18,881 nt of DNA from Pseudomonadota bacterium (GTDB taxonomy: Bacteria > Pseudomonadota > Alphaproteobacteria > Rhizobiales > Xanthobacteraceae), in assembly GCA_023404705.1 (NCBI GenBank), contig JAEYAU010000191.1, positions 1-18,881 of the forward strand, read 5' to 3'. The notes under the pieces were generated by a model. The model searched no databases. It was given only the letters and a program-made list of their open reading frames with translations, and was not told the DNA's origin. Position numbers and translations under genes: made by a program. How positions within the stretch are numbered: position 1 is the stretch's first letter; each line of letters begins with the position of its first letter. Positions 9,969 through 16,854 of the stretch are shown in pieces.

Positions 9969-10386
9969 GGTCTCCGGGCGCTCGAAGCGACCGACAAAGA
10001 AGAAGGCCGCGTCACGTAAGGCAACGCCGCGACGCGGTGCATTGATCCGCGTCAAACGCGCCTATGACGCGCCCGAGAAAGGCGACGGGATGCGCATCCT
10101 GATCGACCGGCTGTGGCCGCGCGGCGTGACCAAGGCGAAGCTCGCCGTGGACGCGTGGCCGAAGGAGCTCTCGCCGAGCACCAGCCTGCGCAAATGGTAC
10201 AAGCATGACCCGGAGCAGTTCGCGGAATTTCGCAAGCGCTATCGTGCGGAACTGAAGGAGCACGCCGCGGAGCTCGCGGAGCTGCGCAAGACCGTGCGCG
10301 GGAAGCGCGTCACGCTGGTCACGGCGACGCGTGTCCTGGAGTACAGCCACGCGCCGGTGTTCAGGGAGGCGCTCAAGAGGCGCTGA
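9943..10386 (+). CDS. DUF488 family (YeaO-like) protein
   Basis: A protein of unknown biochemical role in the DUF488 family. The family core begins at residue ~34 with IRVKRAYDAPEKGDGMRILI and continues with DRLWPRGVTKAKLAVDAWPK, LRKWYKHDPEQFAEFRKRY and VTLVTATRVLEYSHAPVF, all typical of YeaO-like proteins. With ATG 9943 the product has 147 residues, including a Lys/Arg-rich extension of ~33 residues not usual in the family. A TTG at 10042 would give the core alone (114 residues). ATG 9943 overlaps the end of csoR by 26 bases, implying co-transcription and perhaps copper-responsive expression. The stop is three bases from the convergent TRAP permease stop. Start is uncertain; family is confident. 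Confidence 0.85.
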   Translation: MSSRARTAKVSGRSKRPTKKKAASRKATPRRGALIRVKRAYDAPEKGDGMRILIDRLWPRGVTKAKLAVDAWPKELSPSTSLRKWYKHDPEQFAEFRKRYRAELKEHAAELAELRKTVRGKRVTLVTATRVLEYSHAPVFREALKRR

Positions 10387-10389
10387 CCG

Positions 10390-12987
10390 TCACGGCGCCG
10401 TCGCCACGGCCTCGGGCTTCGGCACAACCTGGATGGGGCGGCGCCGGCGCTGCAGCAGCGCCAGGCCGACGAACGCCAGCAGCGCCGGAATCGCGAACCA
10501 GAACGGCGTTGTCCGCTCATTCGGCACACTGATCTGCTCGATGCGATCGCCCGGCCGCAGCTTGAGCCGCGCGGCTTCGGAGCCGGGCCGCACCGAGGCG
10601 ATCACCGGGTTCTGCGGCGAGGGCACCGTGATGCCGGACTCTGCGAGACGCGTGCGCGGATCGGGGTTGGGTCCGAGCTGCAGGCGGATCGCCTTGATGA
10701 CGGTGTCGCCGGACATGTCGGTGGTCTCGACATGCAGGCGCAATGTGCCGTGCGGCGGCGTGCGCTCGAGCACCTGAGTCAGCTCCGCGGCCGGCAGCTG
10801 GCGGAAGGGCGGCGCCACCTGGTCGAGCCAGAACTGCGGGCGGAACAGCGTGAAGCAGATCAGCAGCAGCAGGATCGTCTCCCACCAGCGATTGCGCGCG
10901 AAGAAGAAGCCCTGGAGGGCCGCCACGAATGCGCCCATGGCGAGCGTGCTCAGCGCGATCACCATGATGAAATGGACGGGGCCGCCGATATCGATCATCA
11001 GCATCTCGGGACTGAAGATGAAGATGAAGGGCAGCAGCAGCGTGCGCAGCTCGTACCACGTGCCTTGCCAGCCGACCTTCATCGGGTCGCCGCCCGCGAT
11101 CGCCGCCGCCGCGTAGGCCGCGAGCCCGACCGGCGGCGAGACGTCCGCCATCAGCCCGAAATAGAAGACGAACATGTGCACCGCGATCAGCGGCACCGCG
11201 AGGCCGTTCTCGGCCGCGAGCTCGACCACGACCGGCGCCATCAGGGTCGCGACCACGACGTAGCTCGCGGTGGTCGGCAGGCCCGAGCCGAGAATGATGC
11301 AGATCACACCGACCAGCACGAGCATGATCACGATCGAGCCCCCCGAGAGGAACTCGACGATCTCGGTCATGACGAGGCCGATGCCGGTGAGCGTCACCAT
11401 GCCGACCAGGATGCCGGCGGTGGCGGTCGCGATCGCGACGGCCGTCATGTTGCGGGCGCCGAGCGCGAGCCCTTCGACGAACTCGGTGAAGCCGCGCCGC
11501 CAATGCGCCGCGAAGGCGCGCTCGTGCCGGAACAGCGCGGTCAAGGGATGCTGCGTGATGACCACGCTCGCCATCGCGACCACGCCCCAGAACGCTGCGA
11601 GGCCGGGCGACATCTCCTCGATCATCAGGCACCAGATCAGCACCACGACCGGGATGATGTAGTGCAGTCCGGTGCGCGCCGTTTCGTAGAAGTCGGGCAC
11701 GGCGACGAAGGACTTGGTCGGATCGTCCGCCGCGAGGTCGGGATGCCGCGCGCGGGCGCGAACCAGGATCAGATAAGCGATGATCACGACGGCGCCCGCG
11801 ATCCAGGTGGCGCCTTCGCCGAAGGCGGTCTTGGTCCAGCCGAGACCGTAGTAGATGGCAGCGCTCAGAATCACGAGCGAGGAGAGCGTGAACAGTGCTT
11901 TGATTGCCGCGTCTTGAAAAGAACGTCGGCGCGTGCGCGGCAGGCCCGACATGCCGGCCTTCACGGCCTCGAGGTCGACCACATAGAAGAGCGCGCCGTA
12001 GGTGAGCAGCGCGGGCAGCAGCGCGTGCTTGCATACGTCCGCGTAGGTGATGCCGACATACTCGGCCATCAGGAAGGCCGCGGCGCCCATGACGGGCGGC
12101 ATCAGCTGGCCGTTGACGCCGGCCGCGCATTCGATGGCGCCGGCCTGCGTCGGCGTATAGCCGACGCGCTTCATCAGCGGGATCGTGAAGGTGCCGGTGG
12201 TCACGACATTCGCCACCGACGAGCCCGAGATCATGCCGGTCATGCATGACGACACGACGGCCGCCTTGGCGGGGCCGCCGCGGAACTGGCCGAGCAGCGA
12301 GAAGGCGACCTGGATGAAATAGTTGCCGGCGCCGGCCTTATCGAGCAGCGCGCCGAACAGCACGAACAGGAAGATGAAGTTGGTCGAGACGCCGAGCGCG
12401 ACGCCGAACACGCCCTCCGACGTTAGCCAGAAATGCGACGCGGCGCGCGAGATCGAGGAGCCCTTGTGCGCCAGCAGTCCGGGCAGCCAGGGACCCGCGA
12501 AGACATAGGCGAGCGCCAGGATGGCGATGATCGGCATCCACGGCCCTTCGACTCGGCGCGAGGCTTCGAGGAGAAGGACGACGCCGATGACCGAGGCCGC
12601 GAGGTCGCCCGCCGTCGGCAGTCCGGGACGCAGCGCGAGCTCGCGATAGAACACGACGAGGTAGAGCACGGCCGCGATCGAGGCGGCCACCAGCGCCCAA
12701 TCGGTGAGCGGCACGCGATCGCGCGGCGATGACGCCAGCGCCGGATAGGCCGCGAACGCCAAGAACAGCGCGAAAGAGAGATGGAAGGCGCGTGCCTCGG
12801 TGTCGCCGAAGACGCCGAAGCCGAGCATGAAGGGAAGGGGCGAGGCGTACCAGAGCTGGAATAGCGACCACGCGACCGCGACGCCGAAGAGAATGCGCCC
12901 GGCGAGTCCCGCCGGCGCGCGTGCGCCGGTATCGGCCTCGGCTACGAGCAGCTCGAGTTCAGCCTTCGAGGCCGGCTTCAAGTCCAT
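10390..12987 (-). CDS. TRAP transporter fused permease (4TM/12TM) with DUF3394-type C-terminus
   Basis: The membrane component of a secondary TRAP importer, with small (DctQ-like) and large (DctM-like) subunits fused in one chain. The 865-residue product starts at ATG 12987 with GGGGGAG before it. Many hydrophobic helices are visible from residue 30 to ~700. Fused-permease signatures include GSSVANVVTTGTFTIPLMKR (255-274) and NGQLMPPVMGAAAFLMAEYVG. After the last transport helices, roughly residues 715-865 form a soluble tail with a PDZ-like VRPGSEAARLKLRPGDRIEQ, a final helix and a basic end, matching the DUF3394 tail of this class. It lies downstream of, and is co-oriented with, the TAXI binding protein gene 81 bases away. 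Such systems often import organic acids or amino-acid-like solutes; the substrate here is unknown. Confidence 0.93.
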   Translation of the reverse strand: MDLKPASKAELELLVAEADTGARAPAGLAGRILFGVAVAWSLFQLWYASPLPFMLGFGVFGDTEARAFHLSFALFLAFAAYPALASSPRDRVPLTDWALVAASIAAVLYLVVFYRELALRPGLPTAGDLAASVIGVVLLLEASRRVEGPWMPIIAILALAYVFAGPWLPGLLAHKGSSISRAASHFWLTSEGVFGVALGVSTNFIFLFVLFGALLDKAGAGNYFIQVAFSLLGQFRGGPAKAAVVSSCMTGMISGSSVANVVTTGTFTIPLMKRVGYTPTQAGAIECAAGVNGQLMPPVMGAAAFLMAEYVGITYADVCKHALLPALLTYGALFYVVDLEAVKAGMSGLPRTRRRSFQDAAIKALFTLSSLVILSAAIYYGLGWTKTAFGEGATWIAGAVVIIAYLILVRARARHPDLAADDPTKSFVAVPDFYETARTGLHYIIPVVVLIWCLMIEEMSPGLAAFWGVVAMASVVITQHPLTALFRHERAFAAHWRRGFTEFVEGLALGARNMTAVAIATATAGILVGMVTLTGIGLVMTEIVEFLSGGSIVIMLVLVGVICIILGSGLPTTASYVVVATLMAPVVVELAAENGLAVPLIAVHMFVFYFGLMADVSPPVGLAAYAAAAIAGGDPMKVGWQGTWYELRTLLLPFIFIFSPEMLMIDIGGPVHFIMVIALSTLAMGAFVAALQGFFFARNRWWETILLLLICFTLFRPQFWLDQVAPPFRQLPAAELTQVLERTPPHGTLRLHVETTDMSGDTVIKAIRLQLGPNPDPRTRLAESGITVPSPQNPVIASVRPGSEAARLKLRPGDRIEQISVPNERTTPFWFAIPALLAFVGLALLQRRRRPIQVVPKPEAVATAP

Positions 12988-13034
12988 GGCGCTCCCCCTT
13001 TGGCTGACGCGCGCCTCGTCCCCAGAGGCGGAAC

Positions 13035-13061
13035 GGCGCGCCACGTGTCCCGTGGCACGCC
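13035..13061 (-). promoter_or_regulatory. Stem-loop between the TRAP binding-protein and permease genes
   Basis: A perfect GCCACG/CGTGGC stem (13040-13045 and 13051-13056) has a 5-base loop and is extended by four more pairs (GGCG/CGCC) after one mismatch. No T-run follows, so it is not a classical terminator. In operons where a binding protein precedes its permease, such hairpins often protect the upstream message or limit read-through; that role is inferred here from position. Confidence 0.4.
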
Positions 13062-13068
13062 GCTCAGA

Positions 13069-14055
13069 TCACTTCAGCCAGCCCTTTTCCTTGTAGTATT
13101 TCGCGGCGCCCGGGTGGAGCGGCGCCGAGAGGCCGTCCTTCACCATCTTGGTCGGATCGAGATTGGCGAAGGCGGGGTGCAGCTTCTTGAACTCGTCGAA
13201 ATTGTCGAAGGTCGCCTTGACGAGCTGGTAGACGGTGTCGTCCGGCACCTTCGCGGAGGTGACGAGCGTCGCGAGCACGCCATAGGTTTCGGTGGCGTTC
13301 GGGTTGTTGCTGTACATGCCGCCCGGAATGCTCGCCTTGGCGTAGTAGGGGAAGTCCTTGAGCAGCTTGTCGACGGCCGCGCCCGTGATCGGCACAAGCT
13401 TGGCGCCGCAGGTCGTGGTCGGATCCTGGATGTTTGCCGACGGATGGCCGACGCCGTAGTAGAAGGCGTCGATCTTGTTGTCGCACAGCGCCGGGCCGTG
13501 CTCGTCGGCCTTGAGCTCGGAGGCGAGCGAGAAGTCGCTCATCTTCCAGCTCAGCGCGTCGAGCAATTGCTCCATCGAGGCGCGCGTGCCGGACCCTGGA
13601 TTGCCGACGTTCACGCGCTTGCCCTTCAGGTCCTCGAACTTCGAGACGTTCGCTTCCTTGCGGGAGAGCACGGTGAACGGCTCGGGATGCACCGAGAACA
13701 CGGCGCGCAGCTCGGGGAAGGCCTTGCCCTTGTACTGGCCTTCGCCCTTCACGGCATTGAACTGCACGTCGGACTGGGCCATGCCGAAGTCGAGCTCGCC
13801 GGCCTGGATCGTGTTCACGTTGAACGCGGAGCCGCCGGTCGATTCCACCGAGCAGCGGATGCCGTGGGTCTTGCGCTCCTTGTTGAGCAGGCGGCAGATG
13901 GCGCCGCCGGCCGCGTAGTAGACGCCGGTCACGCCACCGGTGCCGATGGTGACGAATTTCTGCCCCTGCGCCGAGGCCGGCAGCGCGAACAGCAGCGAGG
14001 CGGCGGCTGCGAACGGCACCGCAAAGAGGGCAGGGCGCCCGGTTACGAACGTCAT
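13069..14055 (-). CDS. TAXI-family TRAP transporter solute-binding protein
   Basis: The periplasmic receptor that delivers solute to the fused permease encoded next. ATG 14055 is preceded by GGGGAG and gives 328 residues, normal for the family. A signal peptide ends near residue 29 (ALPASAQ). TAXI hallmarks follow: FVTIGTGGVTGVYYAAGGAI, then CSVESTGGSAFNVNTIQAGE and LDFGMAQSDVQF. Two cysteines in the mature part (CRLL and CSVES) are spaced as if they could form a disulfide. The longer frame reaching 14151 adds 32 residues before the signal peptide and is not used. It is first of a two-gene unit with the permease and divergent from the aminotransferase gene. Some relatives bind glutamate/glutamine, but ligand choice cannot be read here. 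Confidence 0.93.
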   Translation of the reverse strand: MTFVTGRPALFAVPFAAAASLLFALPASAQGQKFVTIGTGGVTGVYYAAGGAICRLLNKERKTHGIRCSVESTGGSAFNVNTIQAGELDFGMAQSDVQFNAVKGEGQYKGKAFPELRAVFSVHPEPFTVLSRKEANVSKFEDLKGKRVNVGNPGSGTRASMEQLLDALSWKMSDFSLASELKADEHGPALCDNKIDAFYYGVGHPSANIQDPTTTCGAKLVPITGAAVDKLLKDFPYYAKASIPGGMYSNNPNATETYGVLATLVTSAKVPDDTVYQLVKATFDNFDEFKKLHPAFANLDPTKMVKDGLSAPLHPGAAKYYKEKGWLK

Positions 14056-14125
14056 TTGTGTCTCCCCGAAAAGGTCTGAAGGATGCGGGCCCTCCTTGTG
14101 CGGGGCCGCCATCCGGTGAAGGGCG

Positions 14126-14155
14126 ACGATACGAATGTTGCGAGGGCCCATTCAA
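14126..14155 (-). promoter_or_regulatory. Possible promoter of the TRAP operon
   Basis: On the minus strand TTGAAT (14150-14155) and TATCGT (14126-14131) are 18 bases apart, about 70 bases before the binding-protein start. Both boxes are imperfect, so this is a tentative call in the divergent intergenic region. Confidence 0.25.
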
Positions 14156-14221
14156 GGGACTATGCCTCGGCGTGGGCGGAAATTTCGGAATTGACACGGG
14201 CAGAATTTGGCAGGGTCGACC

Positions 14222-15547
14222 ATGAACCATGTGTTTCACCGGACCACGCGAGGCGAACTGCCGGTTGCGGTCGGAGGTGAAGGAGTCTGGCTGATCGACA
14301 GCGAGGCGCGCCGCTATCTCGATGCGTCGGGTGGTGCCGCGGTGTCGTGTCTCGGACACGGGCACCCGCGGGTGACGGCCGCGATGATCGAGCAGGCGAA
14401 GAGCCTCGCCTATGCGCACACGTCGTTCTTCACGACGCAGGTTGCCGAAGAGCTCGCCGACATGCTGATCGCGGCGGCGCCGGATCAGTTCGGCCGCGTC
14501 TATTTCGTCAGCGGCGGATCGGAGGCGATCGAGACGGCGCTGAAGATGGCGCGCCAATATTTCCTGGAGACCGGGCAGCCGAAGCGCACGAAGTTCATCT
14601 CACGCAAGCAGAGCTATCACGGCAATACGCTGGGCGCACTGTCGGCCGGCGGCAACATGTGGCGGCGCGAGCCCTATGCGCCGATGCTGATGGATGTCTC
14701 GCTGGTGGAGCCCTGCTTCGCGTATCACTTCCGCCGCGACGACGAGAGCGAGGAGGCCTACGGCCGCCGCGCCGCCGACGCGTTGGAGGCCGAGATCCTG
14801 CGGCTCGGGCCCGAGACCGTGGTCGCCTTCATCGCCGAGACGGTGGTCGGCGCGACGGCCGGCGCCGTCACGGCGGCGCCCGGCTACTTCAAGCGCGTGC
14901 GCGAGATTTGCGACCGGCATGGCGTGCTGCTCATTCTCGACGAGGTGATGTGCGGCATGGGCCGGACCGGATCGCTCTATGCTTTCGAGCAGGAGGGTAT
15001 CGCGCCCGACATCGTTGCGATCGCGAAGGGTCTCGGCGGGGGCTATCAGCCGATCGGCGCGACACTGTGCACCAGCAAGATCTACGAGGCCTTCGAGAAG
15101 GGCAGCGGCACGTTCCTGCACGGGCACACCTATCTCGGACACGCGATGGCCTGCGCGGCCTCGCTCGCCGTGCAGAAGACGATCCGCGACGAGAAGCTGC
15201 TCGACAACGTGAATGCGATGGGACGGCGGCTCGCCGACGGTCTCACCGAGCGCTTCGGCAATCACCGTCACGTCGGCGACATCCGTGGGCGCGGACTGTT
15301 CCAGGCGGTCGAGCTGGTGGAGGATCGCGCCGCGAAGAAGCCGTTCGATCCGAGCAAGAAGCTGCACGCGCGCATTAAGAGCGAAGCGATGAAGCGCGGG
15401 CTGATGGTCTATCCGATGGGCGGCACGATCGACGGACGTCTCGGCGATCACGTGCTGCTGGCGCCGCCCTTCATCATCACGCCGGCCGAGGTCGATATCG
15501 TGGTCGAGCGGCTGGGCGATGCCGTGGACGCCGCGCTGCAGGCGTGA
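14222..15547 (+). CDS. Class III pyridoxal-phosphate aminotransferase
   Basis: A PLP enzyme of the omega-aminotransferase type that moves an amino group from an amine or omega-amino acid to a keto acid. ATG 14222 gives 441 residues, the normal length. Hallmarks: residues 94-105 YFVSGGSEAIET (cofactor phosphate binding), YHGNT at 132, the ILDEVMCGMGRTG stretch with Asp240 (pyridine nitrogen partner), and Lys269 in VAIAKGLGGGYQPIGA, the Schiff-base lysine. The GHTYLGH stretch and the final RGLMVYPMGG region also fit. In the same frame TTG 14207 is an alternative start; ribosome sites are weak for both. Divergence from the TRAP importer suggests its substrate may be what that importer brings in (inference). 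The donor cannot be read from the sequence. Confidence 0.92.
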   Translation: MNHVFHRTTRGELPVAVGGEGVWLIDSEARRYLDASGGAAVSCLGHGHPRVTAAMIEQAKSLAYAHTSFFTTQVAEELADMLIAAAPDQFGRVYFVSGGSEAIETALKMARQYFLETGQPKRTKFISRKQSYHGNTLGALSAGGNMWRREPYAPMLMDVSLVEPCFAYHFRRDDESEEAYGRRAADALEAEILRLGPETVVAFIAETVVGATAGAVTAAPGYFKRVREICDRHGVLLILDEVMCGMGRTGSLYAFEQEGIAPDIVAIAKGLGGGYQPIGATLCTSKIYEAFEKGSGTFLHGHTYLGHAMACAASLAVQKTIRDEKLLDNVNAMGRRLADGLTERFGNHRHVGDIRGRGLFQAVELVEDRAAKKPFDPSKKLHARIKSEAMKRGLMVYPMGGTIDGRLGDHVLLAPPFIITPAEVDIVVERLGDAVDAALQA

Positions 15548-15553
15548 GGCGTA

Positions 15554-15717
15554 GCGCCGTAGGGTGTGCTCAGCGCGCGCGAGGTAGTTCAGGTTAGGCA
15601 ATGAATTAGATCGCGCTGAGCGCACGCGTGCGGCGAGTCAGCACGCGTGCGCTCGGCGGATCGAGGCATTGTCACTTGAATCGCGAGGCCCGGGCCGCCG
15701 AGCACACCCTACGGCGC
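15554..15717. repeat. Nested foldback element between convergent genes
   Basis: Outer arms of 18 bp (15554-15571, GCGCCGTAGGGTGTGCTC, and 15700-15717) are perfectly inverted. Nested inside is a second perfect 14-bp pair (15618-15631, GAGCGCACGCGTGC, and 15641-15654) with a 9-base loop. The inner stem can grow by about four more pairs across a T-G. The segment CGCGCTGAGCGCAC can also pair with the left arm region GTGCTCAGCGCGCG, giving an alternative fold. No gene is seen inside. It fills the gap between the aminotransferase and the first small secreted protein gene, and may work as a bidirectional terminator or be a miniature mobile foldback element. Confidence 0.8.
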
Positions 15718-15721
15718 AAGC

Positions 15722-15985
15722 TCAGAAGTTATCCTTGCTGATGCTGCAGGGCACGTAGCGGCCGTAGCCTTCGTCTGTGAAGCATTCGTTCGGCCCTGCC
15801 CAGGCGGGCCGAGGCCGCCCCATGGTCGGATCCACATGGATGGGCGCAGGCGCGCTGACGACGGCGGGCGCATGGCCGCGGGAGACCTTCGGCCTCTTCT
15901 TCTTGGCCGGCGCCGCATCCGCCGCGCTTGCGCAGAGCACCGCGGCGGCAGCGAGCAGTGCGACCAGGGTGCTGCTCTTCATCAT
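15722..15985 (-). CDS. Small secreted protein, tandem family member 3
   Basis: An 87-residue protein (86 if the second ATG, 15982, is used) of unknown function. A signal peptide (SSTLVALLAAAAVLCASAA) is followed by a basic patch, PAKKKRPKV, and a variable middle. The end is RPAWAGPNECFTDEGYGRYV then PC, matching the ends of the next two genes. Two cysteines are 14 residues apart in this motif and could form a disulfide in the periplasm. GGAG precedes the start by 8-11 bases. Of the three it is the most diverged, with AGPN replacing TRGT. It is last in a minus-strand row of three and ends next to the foldback element. Confidence 0.75.
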   Translation of the reverse strand: MMKSSTLVALLAAAAVLCASAADAAPAKKKRPKVSRGHAPAVVSAPAPIHVDPTMGRPRPAWAGPNECFTDEGYGRYVPCSISKDNF

Positions 15986-16069
15986 CGTCGTCGTTCTCCA
16001 TCGCGCCTGCGGCGCGCCACAAGCATCATCGCGCCTGCGCGTCAGGCGTCTTCGGCAAGAAGAGCCATG

Positions 16070-16324
16070 TTAGAAGCTCTTGGCAAGGTCGCACGGAAGG
16101 AAGCGGCCGTAGCCGTCGTCCGTGTAGCATTCCGTGCCGCGCGTCCAGGCAGGGCGGGTCGGCGGATGATTGGGATAAGCCTGAAGCGCCGGGCTCTGCA
16201 TCACGACCGGAGCCTGATGGCGGACGAGCTGCTGGCGCTTGTGCTTGCGGCTCGCCGCATCCGCAACGCTGGCGCCGAGGATCGAGAGGGCGGCCAGCGT
16301 TGCGATCAGGAGCCTGAGGGTCAT
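16070..16324 (-). CDS. Small secreted protein, tandem family member 2
   Basis: An 84-residue protein of unknown function with a signal peptide (MTLRLLIATLAALSILGASV), then a basic SRKHKRQQ stretch, a short HQAPVVM linker and NHPPTRPAWTRGTECYTDDG with YGRFLPCDLAKSF at the end. It shares with its neighbour the order signal, RKHKR, YPNHP, RPAWTRGTECYTD and GYGRF-PCD. Fourteen bases separate it from the gene before it, so they are co-transcribed. The ribosome site is weak (GGAT), which suggests coupling to the previous gene. Confidence 0.78.
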   Translation of the reverse strand: MTLRLLIATLAALSILGASVADAASRKHKRQQLVRHQAPVVMQSPALQAYPNHPPTRPAWTRGTECYTDDGYGRFLPCDLAKSF

Positions 16325-16338
16325 GGTCGGGATCCGTG

Positions 16339-16611
16339 TCAGCGGCCGCTGCGGCTCATGTCGCAGGGGCTGAAGCGGCCATAGCCTTCATCCGTGTAGC
16401 ACTCGGTGCCGCGGGTCCAGGCCGGGCGGTTCAGCGGATGGTTCGGGTAGGCCTGATAGCCGTATCCCTGATAGCCGCCGCCGTAGACCACGATCGGCGC
16501 GTGGTGACCGTAGACATGGTGGCGCTTGTGCTTGCGGTGACCTGCGTCAGCCGCGCTGGCGCCGAGTACCGCGAAAGCCGCGACGGCGGCGATCAGAAGC
16601 TTGGCTTGCAT
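16339..16611 (-). CDS. Small secreted protein, tandem family member 1
   Basis: First of three paralogues, 90 residues, unknown function. Signal peptide MQAKLLIAAVAAFAVLGASA is followed by the His/Lys-rich GHRKHKRHHVYGHHAP stretch, a Gly/Tyr-rich part (YGGGYQGYGYQAYPNHP) and the family end RPAWTRGTECYTDEGYGRF with SPC. A strong GGAGGA lies five bases before ATG. The His cluster could bind metal, but it is absent from member 3, so it is probably not the shared role. Two cysteines are again 14 residues apart. The family looks like a rhizobial envelope or periplasmic protein; no domain name comes to mind. Confidence 0.8.
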   Translation of the reverse strand: MQAKLLIAAVAAFAVLGASAADAGHRKHKRHHVYGHHAPIVVYGGGYQGYGYQAYPNHPLNRPAWTRGTECYTDEGYGRFSPCDMSRSGR

Positions 16612-16750
16612 CGTTGTCCTCCATAGCCATTCGACCGATCAACGCGGCCGGCGCGGCTTTGGTTCACAGGACATCCGGCGACACGCTACCACGCGTCCGG
16701 CTCGCGGCAAGGTCACAGGTTCGTGTCGGGGAATCTGGCTTTGCGAAATC

Positions 16751-16832
16751 CGTTCGTCCCCGCGAAAGCGGGGACCCAGAAGGATCAGCCGAGACCCGCA
16801 GCCTCTGGATGCCCGCTTTCGCGGGCACGAAC
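16751..16832. repeat. Foldback intergenic repeat, GCGAAAGCGGG family, copy 2
   Basis: Arms at 16751-16779 and 16804-16832 are inverted copies with about three differences in 29 bases; each begins or ends in CGTTCGT and carries a GCGAAAGC core that is itself a hairpin. It is the same family as the element at 1236-1309. It lies between the small secreted proteins and the methyltransferase gene. No gene is seen in 16612-16854. Confidence 0.82.
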
Positions 16833-16854
16833 GGAGTTTGGGCTCTCCCTAGCG

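Noticed and set aside
10517..12247. 576-codon minus-strand open frame
   Set aside because: It is another frame of the TRAP permease gene, rich in Arg/His/Asp, without membrane helices.
14191..14219. TTGACA box as promoter of the aminotransferase
   Set aside because: The -35 box is perfect but the sequence 16-18 bases on (around GGTCGA) is not a -10 box, and the start codon lies too close.
13064..14557. 497-codon minus-strand open frame
   Set aside because: It overlaps the TAXI receptor in another frame and runs into the aminotransferase on the opposite strand; no family features.
15999..16039. 13-bp direct repeat CATCGCGCCTGCG (15999-16011 and 16027-16039)
   Set aside because: Short, GC-rich and only two copies; probably a local duplication in the gap between two small genes rather than a CRISPR or iteron.
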